Below are positions 36,298 to 45,686 of a stretch of DNA of 64,000 nt, piece after piece. The notes under the pieces are model-generated. The model searched no databases and had not been told where the DNA came from. It saw nothing but the letters and a program-made list of their open reading frames with translations. The DNA is from Clostridium sp. K13 (GTDB lineage: Bacteria > Bacillota > Clostridia > Clostridiales > Clostridiaceae). The stretch is taken from NCBI RefSeq assembly GCF_019734195.1, contig NZ_JAASHM010000007.1, positions 1 through 64,000 of the forward strand, given 5' to 3'. Position 1 is the stretch's first letter, and each line of letters starts with the position of its first letter. Position numbers and translations under genes: made by a program.

Positions 36298-37842
36298 TTA
36301 TAAAACTCTTCTTGCTCTACCAATTGAACTCCATGGAACATCTACTATTCTTATTGTTTTTCCTGAGTTTGGTGATTCAATCCATTGTCCATTTCCTATA
36401 TACATACCAACATGTCCTAAATTGCTATAGAATAATAAATCTCCTGGTTGTACACTATCTAGAGATACCTCTACACCATTTTTTATTTGATCATAAGTTG
36501 TTCTTCCAATCCTTATATTAGCTTTACTAAATCCCCATTGCATAAATCCAGAGCAGTCAAACATTCTTAAACCACTATCAACATATTTATATAAAGAATC
36601 ATACTTTCCTGCTGCAGAATAATCTGGGAATCTATTTTTTAATGATTGTATTGATGAATTAGTAACTAACTCTCCAGAGCCACCATAAGCATATGGTGAT
36701 CCAATATGAGATTTTAATTCTGAAAGTACAGTATTATATGCATTAGAAACAGATTCACCATTCCCATTATTTCCACTATTTCCATTATTATTATCGTTAC
36801 CATTAGATATTCTTATATAATCCGAACTTACATATCCTGTTGATCCTTTAAAATTAATCTTATACCAATTTCCTTCTTTTCCTGTTATATTAACTTTTTC
36901 ATTATTTAATACATACCCTAATACTAATGAATTTGAAGAAGGCTTCTGTCTTACCCTTAAATTAGAAGAAACATTTGTAACAATTCCTATTTCATTCATT
37001 GCTTCAGACGAATTATTATTATCATTTGATGTATTATTTCCATTACTTGATTCTGAAGATGGTTTATTATCTGTTATATAATCTTTATGAACATATGCGT
37101 ATGATGAATTATATTTAATCTTATACCAACTTCCTGTTTCTCCAATTATATTTACAGAATTACCTGAATATAAAGTTCCTAAAACAGTAGAACTAGTAGA
37201 TGCTTCCTTACGAACCCTAAGCCCTCCACTACTTACATTATAAACATATCCTGTTTTATTAATTTCTGTTTCTGAAGAACTATTATTATTCGAACTACCT
37301 CCATTATTACTTGAACTTCCATTAACAGTTATATATTCTTTACTTACATATCCATATCCACCATTGTATTGTATTTTATACCATGATCCTTCTGTTCCAA
37401 CTATGCTTACTTCAGTGTTATTGGTAATATATCCCAATATTGATGAATTTGTAGAAGCACCACTTCTTACTCTTAAATTTGTAGATACATTATATACTTT
37501 ACCTTTTGTTAACACTGATGAAGATGCTGTAACTTCCTTTACATAATCTCCATGGACATAACCAGTAATTCCATTGTACTTAATTTGATACCAACCTCCA
37601 CTTTTAGAAATAATATCAAATGTACTTCCATTCCTAATAGTTCCTAATACAGATGAATTAGTACTTGCTTCTTCTCTAATTCTTAAAGTTGAAGTTACAT
37701 TAACAACTTGTCCCTTACTTATTGAAGCTACTGATACTCCACTATTTAATTCTGTTGCATTAGCTGGAATAGATTTAATAGTTAAAATAGTTCCAACAAC
37801 CCCAGAAATAGCAATTATTTTTTTTAGTTTTTTCTTCTGCAT
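36298..37842 (-). CDS. Secreted SH3b4-NlpC/P60 peptidoglycan hydrolase
   Basis: 514 residues. Signal peptide (1-30), four bacterial SH3 repeats (about 40-100, 113-172, 195-256, 283-342), each with LRVR- or LRIRE-type and WYKI-Y/F-G-GYV motifs, separated by Ser/Asn linkers. A C-terminal NlpC/P60 domain (about 368-514) has catalytic Cys430 in FDCSG and His477 in LGHVGMYIG. It should cleave stem-peptide bonds in peptidoglycan after binding the wall through the SH3b repeats. A roughly 40-residue insert separates PYAYGGSG from the Cys. Likely role in cell separation or autolysis. Confidence 0.93.
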   Translation of the reverse strand: MQKKKLKKIIAISGVVGTILTIKSIPANATELNSGVSVASISKGQVVNVTSTLRIREEASTNSSVLGTIRNGSTFDIISKSGGWYQIKYNGITGYVHGDYVKEVTASSSVLTKGKVYNVSTNLRVRSGASTNSSILGYITNNTEVSIVGTEGSWYKIQYNGGYGYVSKEYITVNGSSSNNGGSSNNNSSSETEINKTGYVYNVSSGGLRVRKEASTSSTVLGTLYSGNSVNIIGETGSWYKIKYNSSYAYVHKDYITDNKPSSESSNGNNTSNDNNNSSEAMNEIGIVTNVSSNLRVRQKPSSNSLVLGYVLNNEKVNITGKEGNWYKINFKGSTGYVSSDYIRISNGNDNNNGNSGNNGNGESVSNAYNTVLSELKSHIGSPYAYGGSGELVTNSSIQSLKNRFPDYSAAGKYDSLYKYVDSGLRMFDCSGFMQWGFSKANIRIGRTTYDQIKNGVEVSLDSVQPGDLLFYSNLGHVGMYIGNGQWIESPNSGKTIRIVDVPWSSIGRARRVL

Positions 37843-38028
37843 ATTTTTTTCACATCCTCACCTATTTAAATATATATTTTGACATAATAAATTATATATT
37901 TTTTTAGATTAATTTTCTATATTTTTCATTAATTTTTCATATTTTTGTCATTTTTTCATTTTTTTGTAACTATTTTCAATTTTTATATAAAGTTTCTATT
38001 TTTGAAAGCTTATATGTAAATTAAACAA

Positions 38029-38081
38029 AATTAAGAACAGCCCTATTATTACAAATATTTTGTATTAGGCTATTCTTAATA
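38029..38081 (-). terminator. Terminator region of pncB-flanking transcripts
   Basis: AATTAAGAACAGCC pairs with GGCTATTCTTAAT over a long AT-rich stem. Downstream of pncB on the minus strand. Confidence 0.65.
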
Positions 38082-38133
38082 ATTTTTGAATATACTTTTC
38101 TTATATTTAAACAAATTTATTTAATAATTACTT

Positions 38134-39591
38134 TTATCTTCTAAATTCCTTTATCATATTATTTTTTAACTGCCATAACTTTTCTGATAAGTCTACATAA
38201 TATCCCTGTGGATTAGTAAATCTTTTTACTTCATCCCATAATGAATCAACTTGCTTTAAAGAATATTTACGAATCTCCTCAAGATTAGGTGATTTATAAA
38301 CACATTCTCCATTAATAAAAATTGGTACCTGTATTTTTCTAGCATAATAATTTGTTAAGAGCTTTCGCTTCCATGTATATACAGGATCAAATATTTCATA
38401 TTCCTTTGAATCATCTATTATTTCATCTCCTAATGTTAATACATCTGCTATAGCTTTATTACTTTCTTTATCAAATAATCTCCAAACTGTTTTATAGCCT
38501 GGATTAGTTACTTTTTCTATATTTTCTGATAATTTAATCCTTGGAGATATTTTTCCTTCCTCTTCAACTGCAACTAATTTATATACTCCTCCGAATACCG
38601 GTTCTGACTTTGCAGTTATTAATCTTTCTCCAACACCAAAAACATCAATGCAAGCTCCCTGTGTCATAAGGTCTGATATTATATATTCATCTAAACTATT
38701 AGATGCTATTATTTTGCATTTTTCTAAGCCATTTATATTTAATATTTTTCTTACTTCTTTTGAAAGATATGCTAAATCACCACTATCCAACCTAATTCCT
38801 TTTATTTCTTTTCCTTGAGGTTCTAATATGTCCTTAGATACTTTAATAGCATTAATTATTCCTGACTTTAAAACATTATATGTATCTATCAATAAAATAC
38901 AATTATCAGGATAAGTTTTAGCATAAGTTGCAAAAGCTTTATACTCATCTCCAAATAATTGAATCCAGGAATGAGCCATAGTTCCAACAGCCTTTATTCC
39001 AAACATTTCATCAGCAATAGTATTTGCTGTTCCATCTATTCCTCCTATATACGCTGCTCTAGCTCCATATATAGCTGCATCATACCCTTGGCTTCTCCTT
39101 GATCCTAATTCTAATACTTCTCTTCCTTCTGCTGCTCTTTTTATCCTATTAGCTTTTGTAGCAATCAAGCTTTGATGATTAATTGTTAAAAGTAACATTG
39201 TTTCTATTAACTGTGCTTCTATTACTTTTGCTCTAATAGTTAGTAATGGTTCATTGGGAAATACAGGCGTTCCTTCTTGTATAGCGTAAATATCACCTGT
39301 AAACTTAAAATTTAATAAATAATCTAAAAATTCTTCATTAAAAAGTTTTCTACTTCTTAAATATTCAATATCCCTTTCATTAAAATTTAATCCTTTTATA
39401 TATTCTATTACTTGTTCTAATCCAGCTGTAATTGCAAATCCTGCATTATCAGGATTTTTTCTAAAAAACATATCAAAATAAACTATTTTATCTTTTAAAT
39501 TATTTTCAAAGTATCCATTTGACATAGTGAATTCATAAAAATCTACTAACATACTTAAATTTCTATCATCTTCTAAATTTATTTTACTCAT
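38134..39591 (-). CDS. pncB: Nicotinate phosphoribosyltransferase
   Basis: 485 residues from the ATG at 39591, chosen because AAAGGAGCATTAAAG precedes it. Family motifs: LVDFYEFTMSNGYF near the N-terminus, the catalytic-His region LLTINHQSLIATKANRI, GSRRSQGYDAA, LIDTYNVLKSG, and IRLDSGDLAYLSKEVR with GVGERL for PRPP binding. It converts nicotinate plus PRPP to NaMN in NAD salvage (Preiss-Handler). No NiaR-type operator was noticed. Single gene. Confidence 0.96.
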   Translation of the reverse strand: MSKINLEDDRNLSMLVDFYEFTMSNGYFENNLKDKIVYFDMFFRKNPDNAGFAITAGLEQVIEYIKGLNFNERDIEYLRSRKLFNEEFLDYLLNFKFTGDIYAIQEGTPVFPNEPLLTIRAKVIEAQLIETMLLLTINHQSLIATKANRIKRAAEGREVLELGSRRSQGYDAAIYGARAAYIGGIDGTANTIADEMFGIKAVGTMAHSWIQLFGDEYKAFATYAKTYPDNCILLIDTYNVLKSGIINAIKVSKDILEPQGKEIKGIRLDSGDLAYLSKEVRKILNINGLEKCKIIASNSLDEYIISDLMTQGACIDVFGVGERLITAKSEPVFGGVYKLVAVEEEGKISPRIKLSENIEKVTNPGYKTVWRLFDKESNKAIADVLTLGDEIIDDSKEYEIFDPVYTWKRKLLTNYYARKIQVPIFINGECVYKSPNLEEIRKYSLKQVDSLWDEVKRFTNPQGYYVDLSEKLWQLKNNMIKEFRR

Positions 39592-39714
39592 CTTTAATGC
39601 TCCTTTTAATTTAAACACATTAATTTTAATTTATTTTTATAACTATATTTCTATTATTTTTTGCTATATTATAAGCTTTTACTCATATATAAATATAAAC
39701 TATAAGTTTTATAT

Positions 39715-39762
39715 AAAAAGACTACAGTAGCATTGCTTATGCAACATTACTGTAGTCTTTTA
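39715..39762. terminator. Strong hairpin terminator of the GNAT gene
   Basis: AAAAGACTACAGTA and TACTGTAGTCTTTT flank an inner TTGC/GCAA stem, with a minus-strand T run. Confidence 0.9.
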
Positions 39763-39784
39763 GTAAAATTATATAATATTTACT

Positions 39785-40342
39785 TTAAATTCTTTTTGCA
39801 AAAATATATCTTCTTAAGCCACCATACTTTAATTTGTCGCCTTTAATTTCATATCCCAAATTTATAAATGTATTTACACTAAACTCATTATATGGTGATG
39901 CTGTTGCACATAGTATTTCAGTATTATTTTTAACAGCAATTTTTTCCAACTCATTGCAAATTATTTTTTGAAGCTTATTTCCTCTATATTCATCTTTAAC
40001 TACTGTTGATTCTATTTGACCTGTCTTTAATACTTCTTTATGATCTAAACCAATATCATACCCATAATTTGATTTATCACAACCTTTTTTAGCATACACT
40101 CCCATTGCAATAAGTTCATCCTTTTCCGTAACATATCCAATTATTTTTCCATTCTCTTTTATGTATTCTTCAAACTCTTCTCTTTCTGTGTCAGCATATA
40201 ACTCCTTATTTTCAAGTCCATCTATTATTATTTTTTGTAAATCCATAATCTTATCTAAATAAGATAAATCTAACTCTTTTAATTCAACTTCAACCTCTAC
40301 TCCATCTTTTCTTGTTATTTTTAATATATTATTCAAATTCAT
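39785..40342 (-). CDS. GNAT-family acetyltransferase
   Basis: 185 residues. The N-terminal half is lineage specific. The acetyl-CoA loop is IESTVVKDEYRGNKLQKIIC (R-G-N-K-L), followed by CATASPYNEFSVNTFINLGY and a conserved C-terminal strand. Resembles clostridial GNAT proteins of unknown substrate. Start ATG after GGAGGTAT. Confidence 0.8.
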   Translation of the reverse strand: MNLNNILKITRKDGVEVEVELKELDLSYLDKIMDLQKIIIDGLENKELYADTEREEFEEYIKENGKIIGYVTEKDELIAMGVYAKKGCDKSNYGYDIGLDHKEVLKTGQIESTVVKDEYRGNKLQKIICNELEKIAVKNNTEILCATASPYNEFSVNTFINLGYEIKGDKLKYGGLRRYIFAKRI

Positions 40343-40405
40343 ATACCTCCAGCTAAAATTTTATACAATCAAAATTTTACTTTATTATATTATGAATTTA
40401 CAATA

Positions 40406-40930
40406 TTATTTTCTTATGAATTCTAATATTCCTCGAATTATTAATGCACTGCCAAAAAAAATCGCTCCAAAAATTAATATTGCCTTTATGAGTGAAATTG
40501 GTAATAAGCTCATTCTCAAAGAAAAAAATATGGAAATTACTATACTTACTATCCCTAAAGCTACACATATAATCCCTAAAATAGTCAACTTACGTAAAGC
40601 TAAAATTATTATACCGATAAATAATATTATAGAACTAGTTGTAAAACTTACTCCTCCAGTTGTTGAATACATACCTCTAAATGGAGAATAAACAATTATA
40701 TTTTTAAATGTACTTATAATCCCTATACACATTATAAATAACCCTAATAATAAACAAACTCTGCTATTACTTGTTTTATGTTTTCTATAAGCCTTATACT
40801 TTTCTAAATTTCCATAAGCAAGTATGTTTCTTCTTATTGTATAATTTTTTAATCCTGGAATATATTTAGCTTGTCTTTTTCTCAACTTAAAAATACCACC
40901 ATTAGAATTAATTATATTTAATATATGCAT
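40406..40930 (-). CDS. Hypothetical multi-pass membrane protein
   Basis: Up to 174 residues. A basic cytoplasmic N-terminus (RRNILAYGNLEKYKAYRKHK) is followed by about four hydrophobic helices, one with PFRGMYSTTGGVSFTTSS in a loop. Not recognised with certainty. The ATG at 40930 lacks a ribosome site; a TTG at 40885 (codon 16) has GGTGG ten bases upstream, so the true start is open. No obvious partner among its neighbours. Confidence 0.55.
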   Translation of the reverse strand: MHILNIINSNGGIFKLRKRQAKYIPGLKNYTIRRNILAYGNLEKYKAYRKHKTSNSRVCLLLGLFIMCIGIISTFKNIIVYSPFRGMYSTTGGVSFTTSSIILFIGIIILALRKLTILGIICVALGIVSIVISIFFSLRMSLLPISLIKAILIFGAIFFGSALIIRGILEFIRK

Positions 40931-40966
40931 TAACTTTTAATTTGCAACTAGCCTATAAATAATTTA

Positions 40967-41911
40967 CTATCTTCTAATTGATTGAGCCATTCTTCTATAA
41001 GTATGTCTTATTCCTCTTATCGTTACTGATAGCTTCATTATATTCTCAGGTAATGCCATTCCAAAGGTTCCACAATCCCCAATATGTTGAATATCAGCCC
41101 CTGCCATTTTAGACATTAAAGCTATTTTTTCAATTACACTTTCAGAAGATCCCTCTTGTGAAGTTCCTATAGTTGTCATTGCAACACCACCTTCTTCATG
41201 AATTGAGTCTATCATTTTTTTAGCAATCTCTTCTGTAACACCTGGAACAGTTCCTGGTGCAGGAATTAAAACAACATCAGCTCCACACTTAACAAATCTT
41301 CTAGTTACTTTTTCATCATATATGTTTCCACTACCTGCTCCATGCATTTTCCCTGCAATTATTAATGTACTATCACCTAAAATATCTTTTGCAAGCTTTA
41401 TTCCTTCACAAATAGTTTCTTCAGTAACTCCTGTACTTGGATTACCTGTTATTACTATATAATTAAATCCATATTCCTTTACTTTTTCTAAGTTTTCTTT
41501 ATTTAATCTATATCCCATTTCATAAGTACTTCCTTCTGGAACTGGCTCTAAATTAACTCCTATTAATCTGCCAACTAACTTTCTTATATTTCTTATATAA
41601 TTTTTATCTTTAATATTATTTTTTATCTCTTCACCTACAATTCTAAAAGTATCCTCTAACCCCTTTGAAAGATTAGCTTCACCAAATCCAAAAATATAAG
41701 GTTTTTCAAAATTAAAAGTATTTAAAGTTATCATATCAGCCCCAAAGCTTGCAGCTAATTCTAAGTTAGATACTTCTTTTACATAAGGTGTATAACTTAT
41801 TATAGTTTCTGCCATAACTGTTCTACCCTCTGAGTTTTTTATTATATCTTTTAATTCATTTTTACTTAATCTTTCTATATCCCCAGTTGTTAACTCAAAT
41901 ATTCTCTTCAT
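40967..41911 (-). CDS. TIM-barrel protein of the DUF7916 / PEP-phosphonomutase-like type
   Basis: 314 residues, soluble. Repeating strand-helix units: GRTVMAETII near the start, ELAASFGADMITLNTF, GVNLEPVP, YIVITGNPSTGV, LIIAGKMHGAG, GADVVLIPAPGTVPGVTEE, GGVAMTTIGTSQEGSS and a final GADIQHIGDCG. This is an alpha/beta barrel with an acidic active-site edge. Homologues are often labelled PEP phosphonomutase-like, but no phosphonate genes are near and I do not assign a reaction. Start after AGAGGTATTTAAT. Confidence 0.6.
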   Translation of the reverse strand: MKRIFELTTGDIERLSKNELKDIIKNSEGRTVMAETIISYTPYVKEVSNLELAASFGADMITLNTFNFEKPYIFGFGEANLSKGLEDTFRIVGEEIKNNIKDKNYIRNIRKLVGRLIGVNLEPVPEGSTYEMGYRLNKENLEKVKEYGFNYIVITGNPSTGVTEETICEGIKLAKDILGDSTLIIAGKMHGAGSGNIYDEKVTRRFVKCGADVVLIPAPGTVPGVTEEIAKKMIDSIHEEGGVAMTTIGTSQEGSSESVIEKIALMSKMAGADIQHIGDCGTFGMALPENIMKLSVTIRGIRHTYRRMAQSIRR

Positions 41912-42004
41912 ATTAAATACCTCTATTCTTCTATTTTTTATTTATATTAATCTAATAATATAATATTATACAACCTTATGTAATTATTTTCATTAGTATT
42001 CAAT

Positions 42005-42054
42005 AAAAAAATAGACAGATAATAATTAAACTTTAACCATTACCTATCTATTTT
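42005..42054 (-). terminator. Terminator of mntP
   Basis: AAATAGACAGATAA pairs imperfectly with TTACCTATCTATTT; on the minus strand the flanks are A/T runs. Confidence 0.55.
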
Positions 42055-42062
42055 CTAATCTT

Positions 42063-42710
42063 TTATTTAAATATGCTGTGTATTAAATTCATTATAAATC
42101 CTGTATGTTCATTAAAAATGTTTATTCCTATAATAATAAGAATAATTCCTCCTACAAGTTCAGCATAATCTTTAAATATTCCACCAATCTTCTTACCTGC
42201 AATAACACCAATAAAACAGACTACAAATGTTATTATTCCAATAATTAATGATGAAGATAGTATATTAACATTTAAAAATGCAAAGCTTACTCCAATAGCT
42301 AAAGCATCTATACTTGTAGCTATAGCAAGAGTAGTTAATTCTTTATTAGATAATTCACTTTTATTATTCTCTTCAGCATCTAAAGTAGTACTTATCTCAC
42401 TTACTATCTCATTACCTTCATTAGCAGACTCTTTACGATTTTCATAAAATTCATAAATCATTTTTCCACCTAAAATAGTTAATAATATTAAAGCGATCCA
42501 ATGATCTATAGCTTTTATATATCCTTGAAAGCTTATACCTAAAACCCAACCAATTAATGGCATAGCAGCTTGAAAGCCTCCAAAAAATAAAGCTATTTTT
42601 ATAGCTGTTCCTTTTGTTAAATTCTTTAAAGTCATTCCTTTACTAACTGATACAGCAAATGCATCCATAGCTAAAGCAAATGCTGTAAATACAATTATAA
42701 TAATGTTCAT
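42063..42710 (-). CDS. mntP: Manganese efflux pump MntP
   Basis: 215 residues from the ATG at 42710, with GAGGAGAATGATT upstream. Six hydrophobic helices. The first has the conserved AFALAMDAFAVSVSKG and the fourth mirrors it as ATSIDALAIGVSFAF; the two Asp are the metal-path residues of MntP. A Mn2+ riboswitch precedes it. It exports excess Mn2+. Confidence 0.95.
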   Translation of the reverse strand: MNIIIIVFTAFALAMDAFAVSVSKGMTLKNLTKGTAIKIALFFGGFQAAMPLIGWVLGISFQGYIKAIDHWIALILLTILGGKMIYEFYENRKESANEGNEIVSEISTTLDAEENNKSELSNKELTTLAIATSIDALAIGVSFAFLNVNILSSSLIIGIITFVVCFIGVIAGKKIGGIFKDYAELVGGIILIIIGINIFNEHTGFIMNLIHSIFK

Positions 42711-42757
42711 AATCATTCTCCTCACATTTTATTTTTATCCTCTTGGGAATTATAAGC

Positions 42758-42890
42758 AAAAAAAAATAACGAGATTCATGGATGCTCAAAAAAGCATCCA
42801 TGAGTCTCGTTATTTAAGATTAAGCCAGGCTTTATTAAAACCATTATGTTGACCTAACCACATTTTCATGCTAACTACTCCCTCACAGGA
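42758..42890 (-). promoter_or_regulatory. yybP-ykoY manganese riboswitch
   Basis: On the minus strand: GTGAGGGAGTAG, GGTCAACATAATGG and AAGCCTGGCTT are the conserved elements of the Mn2+ aptamer. They are followed by a long terminator stem, AACGAGACTCATGGATGC paired with GCATCCATGAATCTCGTT, then T9. It lies directly upstream of mntP and should turn it on when Mn2+ is high. Confidence 0.93.
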
Positions 42891-42897
42891 CTTATTT

Positions 42898-42926
42898 ATT
42901 ATACTCTCACCTTGTCCATATGTCAA
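42898..42926 (-). promoter_or_regulatory. Consensus promoter of the mntP transcript
   Basis: Minus strand TTGACA (42921-42926), 17-base spacer, TATAAT (42898-42903): an exact consensus sigma-A promoter, starting transcription a few bases before the riboswitch. Confidence 0.93.
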
Positions 42927-43026
42927 TTATTTACTTACAATTTAACTACTGAAGTTAGAACTAAACATTAAATATTACTATTGTAAGCAACAATAAAATT
43001 TCTGCTTTAAATTTATATAAATTATC

Positions 43027-43296
43027 TTATTTTTCTTCTGAATCTATTACTTCTTCATTTTTTTCTTTTCTTGCATTATTTATTGCTTCATTAACCTCAT
43101 CTAAAACTTTATCTATTTCATCTATTTCATTTAATTCATTTAATTCATCATTTTCTTCTTCATCTTTATTCATATAATTATTTCCATTATTATTACCGCA
43201 ATAGATTCCCTTCTTAATTGGTGCTATTAAAAAACCTGCTACTGCACCTGCAAAAAAACATGCAGCTCCTAATAAAATTTTTTCATTCTTATCCAT
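43027..43296 (-). CDS. Small membrane-anchored protein with acidic repeat tail
   Basis: 89 residues from the ATG at 43296 (TTGGAGGTAAAATTA upstream). One N-terminal helix with AACFFAGAVAGFLIAPIKKG, as in YtxH-like small proteins. An Asn-rich linker is followed by a Glu/Asp-rich tail with ELNELNEIDEIDKVLDEVNE periodicity, encoded by short tandem DNA repeats. Function unknown. Confidence 0.65.
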   Translation of the reverse strand: MDKNEKILLGAACFFAGAVAGFLIAPIKKGIYCGNNNGNNYMNKDEEENDELNELNEIDEIDKVLDEVNEAINNARKEKNEEVIDSEEK

Positions 43297-43408
43297 TAAT
43301 TTTACCTCCAATATAATTATTTACTTAAAAACTATACATTACTTATATGTTTAATAATTTAATAATATTATACACTTACAATTATTTAATAATATTTTAA
43401 TATATTAT

Positions 43409-43443
43409 AACCCTACTAAATAAATCTAATATTTAGTAGGGTT
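43409..43443. terminator. Terminator of the glycogen debranching gene
   Basis: AACCCTACTAAAT pairs exactly (13 bp) with ATTTAGTAGGGTT around a 9-base loop. Only a weak T-tract follows. Confidence 0.75.
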
Positions 43444-43455
43444 AATATAATTTTA

Positions 43456-45465
43456 TTACTTATTTAAATATGGCATTACATCTTGTGTATACGCTCTTAA
43501 TACTTCTGCAACACTCCATGCTTGTGAATAACACCCTCTGCCTGTTGATGCAAAATCTCCATCAAAAATTTCCGCTATTCCATTAATGCAGCCATCTCTC
43601 ATAGTATCTTCAAAAACTTTACACATATGCTCTGCTTTATTTATGGATTCATCAGAATAATCATTAACTTTACAATATGCAGTTATAAATCCACCTATTA
43701 AAAAGCCCCATGTAGTTCCCATATGATAAGCACAATCTCTATCAAATAATTTTCCTATATATTTTCTTTTATAATCTTTATCCATAAATGAAAGAGAACG
43801 TAATCCATAAGTTGCATATAAGTGCTTATAAACAGTATTAACTATCTTCATTTCCTTTTCTCTATCTAAAATTGCAAAAGGTAATGATACTGCCCAAATT
43901 TGATTTGGTCTTATTTTATCATCATCTTCATCTACAACATCATAAAGACATTGATTTTCTTCATTCCAAAATCTATTATTAAATGATTCCTTAACCTTTT
44001 CTGAAAGACTTGAATATTCACTCTTATCCTCTCCAAACTTCTCTGATAAGTCTTCCATTATTTTTAATGCATTATACCATAAAGCATTAATTTCTACTGG
44101 TTTACCATGTCTTGGTGTTACAACATAATCTCCAACTCTTACATCCATCCAAGTAACTTGGTCAAGTCCACCACCAGCATATATTAAACCATCATCATCC
44201 ATACCAATAGAAAAATCTGTTTTAGTAGAGTAAGCATTATATATTTCCTTTAATTTTGGATATATTTTTCCTTCTATAAACCTATAATCATTTAAATCTC
44301 CAGTATATTTTAAATATTTATATACTGCTTGGAAGTACCATAAAGAAGCATCTACAGTATTATATCCTGGCTCTGTATTAGCATCTGGAAATACATTTGG
44401 AACTAATCCATTTTTTATATACTTAGCAAATGATTCTAATATTTCTCTAGCATCATCAAATCTTTTTGTTACTAAAGTAAGACCCTCAAATGCAATCATT
44501 GTATCTCTACCCCAGTCTGTAAACCATGGCAAGCCTGCTAATACTGTTTTTAATCCAGTACTTTCTCTATTTACGATAAAATGATCTCCAGCTTTAACTA
44601 AATTATTAGCAAATTCATCTCCTAATTCAGCATTTTTTACTAACTTTTCAGCTCTTTCTTTATATTCTCTTACAATATCAAAACCTGATTTTTCATTTAA
44701 ACCTTCTATAGTGCATTTAACATATATCTTTTTCTTTTCAAAAGGCTTTAATTCAACTTGTACTTCATATGGAGTATAATGATTATCAACCCCTAAAAAT
44801 CCAGTTCTATGGTCAATCATATAAAAGTGATTTTCCTCTATTAAATAATTCGGAGTTGCCATACTTGTAGGAATTAGCTTTCTATCATAAAAACTTCCTT
44901 CAGATGTATAGAAATCTATTTTTATATCCTTATTTTTTTCTGGTATTAAAGTTAAAGTTTTTTCTGATATATTAATATCAAATTTCAAGTCTCCTCTTTC
45001 ACTTGTTTCTCCAGCTTCTCTATAATTAAATAATGGAAGTATATTTAACTTACTTTCTTCACTACCATTTTCTATTTCGTAACATACAGCAACTGTATTA
45101 TGTCCATATTCAATTGCTATAGTTTTCTTTACTGTAATATCTTCAACTCTATAATAATATTCTGGAATCGTATCCAAAATAAACTGTTCTAAATGCTCTT
45201 GTCCATTTTTTGAACTACCTATGTATTGTTGAGATGCTAAATCATATTCTCTATCTCCAACAATTACTTGCTCTTGAGTTCTAGTAAGTATCATCATTCT
45301 ATTTACAGGAGCATTTAATGAAGCTATTAAATATCCATGAAAGGCCTGTGCACCGCCCCCTGCAACAGTATGATTAGCATATCCACCAATACCATTACCT
45401 ATTACCCATGATAATTCATTACCATCTTCTATTGTTTTCCACATTCCTCTTCCATACTTATACAT
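43456..45465 (-). CDS. GH133 glycogen debranching enzyme (amylo-alpha-1,6-glucosidase)
   Basis: 669 residues. N-terminal GDE_N beta domain beginning WVIGNGIGGYANHTVAGGG (about 20-250). A C-terminal six-hairpin GDE_C domain (about 285-660) has GLPWFTDWGRDTMIAFEGL, ASLWYFQAVYKYL, GLDQVTWMDVRVGDY and HMGTTWGFLIGGF, the substrate-site motifs of the family. Cytoplasmic; removes alpha-1,6 branches during glycogen use. Encoded alone, with no other glycogen genes in the window. Start after GAGGGGAATTATAT. Confidence 0.92.
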   Translation of the reverse strand: MYKYGRGMWKTIEDGNELSWVIGNGIGGYANHTVAGGGAQAFHGYLIASLNAPVNRMMILTRTQEQVIVGDREYDLASQQYIGSSKNGQEHLEQFILDTIPEYYYRVEDITVKKTIAIEYGHNTVAVCYEIENGSEESKLNILPLFNYREAGETSERGDLKFDINISEKTLTLIPEKNKDIKIDFYTSEGSFYDRKLIPTSMATPNYLIEENHFYMIDHRTGFLGVDNHYTPYEVQVELKPFEKKKIYVKCTIEGLNEKSGFDIVREYKERAEKLVKNAELGDEFANNLVKAGDHFIVNRESTGLKTVLAGLPWFTDWGRDTMIAFEGLTLVTKRFDDAREILESFAKYIKNGLVPNVFPDANTEPGYNTVDASLWYFQAVYKYLKYTGDLNDYRFIEGKIYPKLKEIYNAYSTKTDFSIGMDDDGLIYAGGGLDQVTWMDVRVGDYVVTPRHGKPVEINALWYNALKIMEDLSEKFGEDKSEYSSLSEKVKESFNNRFWNEENQCLYDVVDEDDDKIRPNQIWAVSLPFAILDREKEMKIVNTVYKHLYATYGLRSLSFMDKDYKRKYIGKLFDRDCAYHMGTTWGFLIGGFITAYCKVNDYSDESINKAEHMCKVFEDTMRDGCINGIAEIFDGDFASTGRGCYSQAWSVAEVLRAYTQDVMPYLNK

Positions 45466-45594
45466 ATATAATTCCCCTCTTCTACTAAGTTGTATCTGAT
45501 AATGAAATTATACCTAAGTTTTTTTTTGTGAACAATAAAACATATATGCTAATTTTATACTAAAACTGCTATTTTCAAAATTTACATACTACAG

Positions 45595-45634
45595 TTAACG
45601 ACTCCTACTACAAACTTATATGAGGAGTCGTTAA
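45595..45634. repeat. 12-bp stem hairpin, copy 2 of the GTTAACGACT family
   Basis: TTAACGACTCCT pairs exactly with AGGAGTCGTTAA around a 16-base loop. Outer arms match the hairpin at 25146-25187. It lies downstream of the DUF3783 gene; there is no T-run, so it is not a classical terminator. Confidence 0.7.
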
Positions 45635-45686
45635 TTATAATAGTATTTGTCTTTTAAATTATAACCTTAAACTTTAAATTTCAGTT

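Noticed and set aside
43027..43296. Short tandem DNA repeats suggesting a minisatellite
   Set aside because: They simply encode the ELNEL/EIDEID acidic tail of a small membrane protein.
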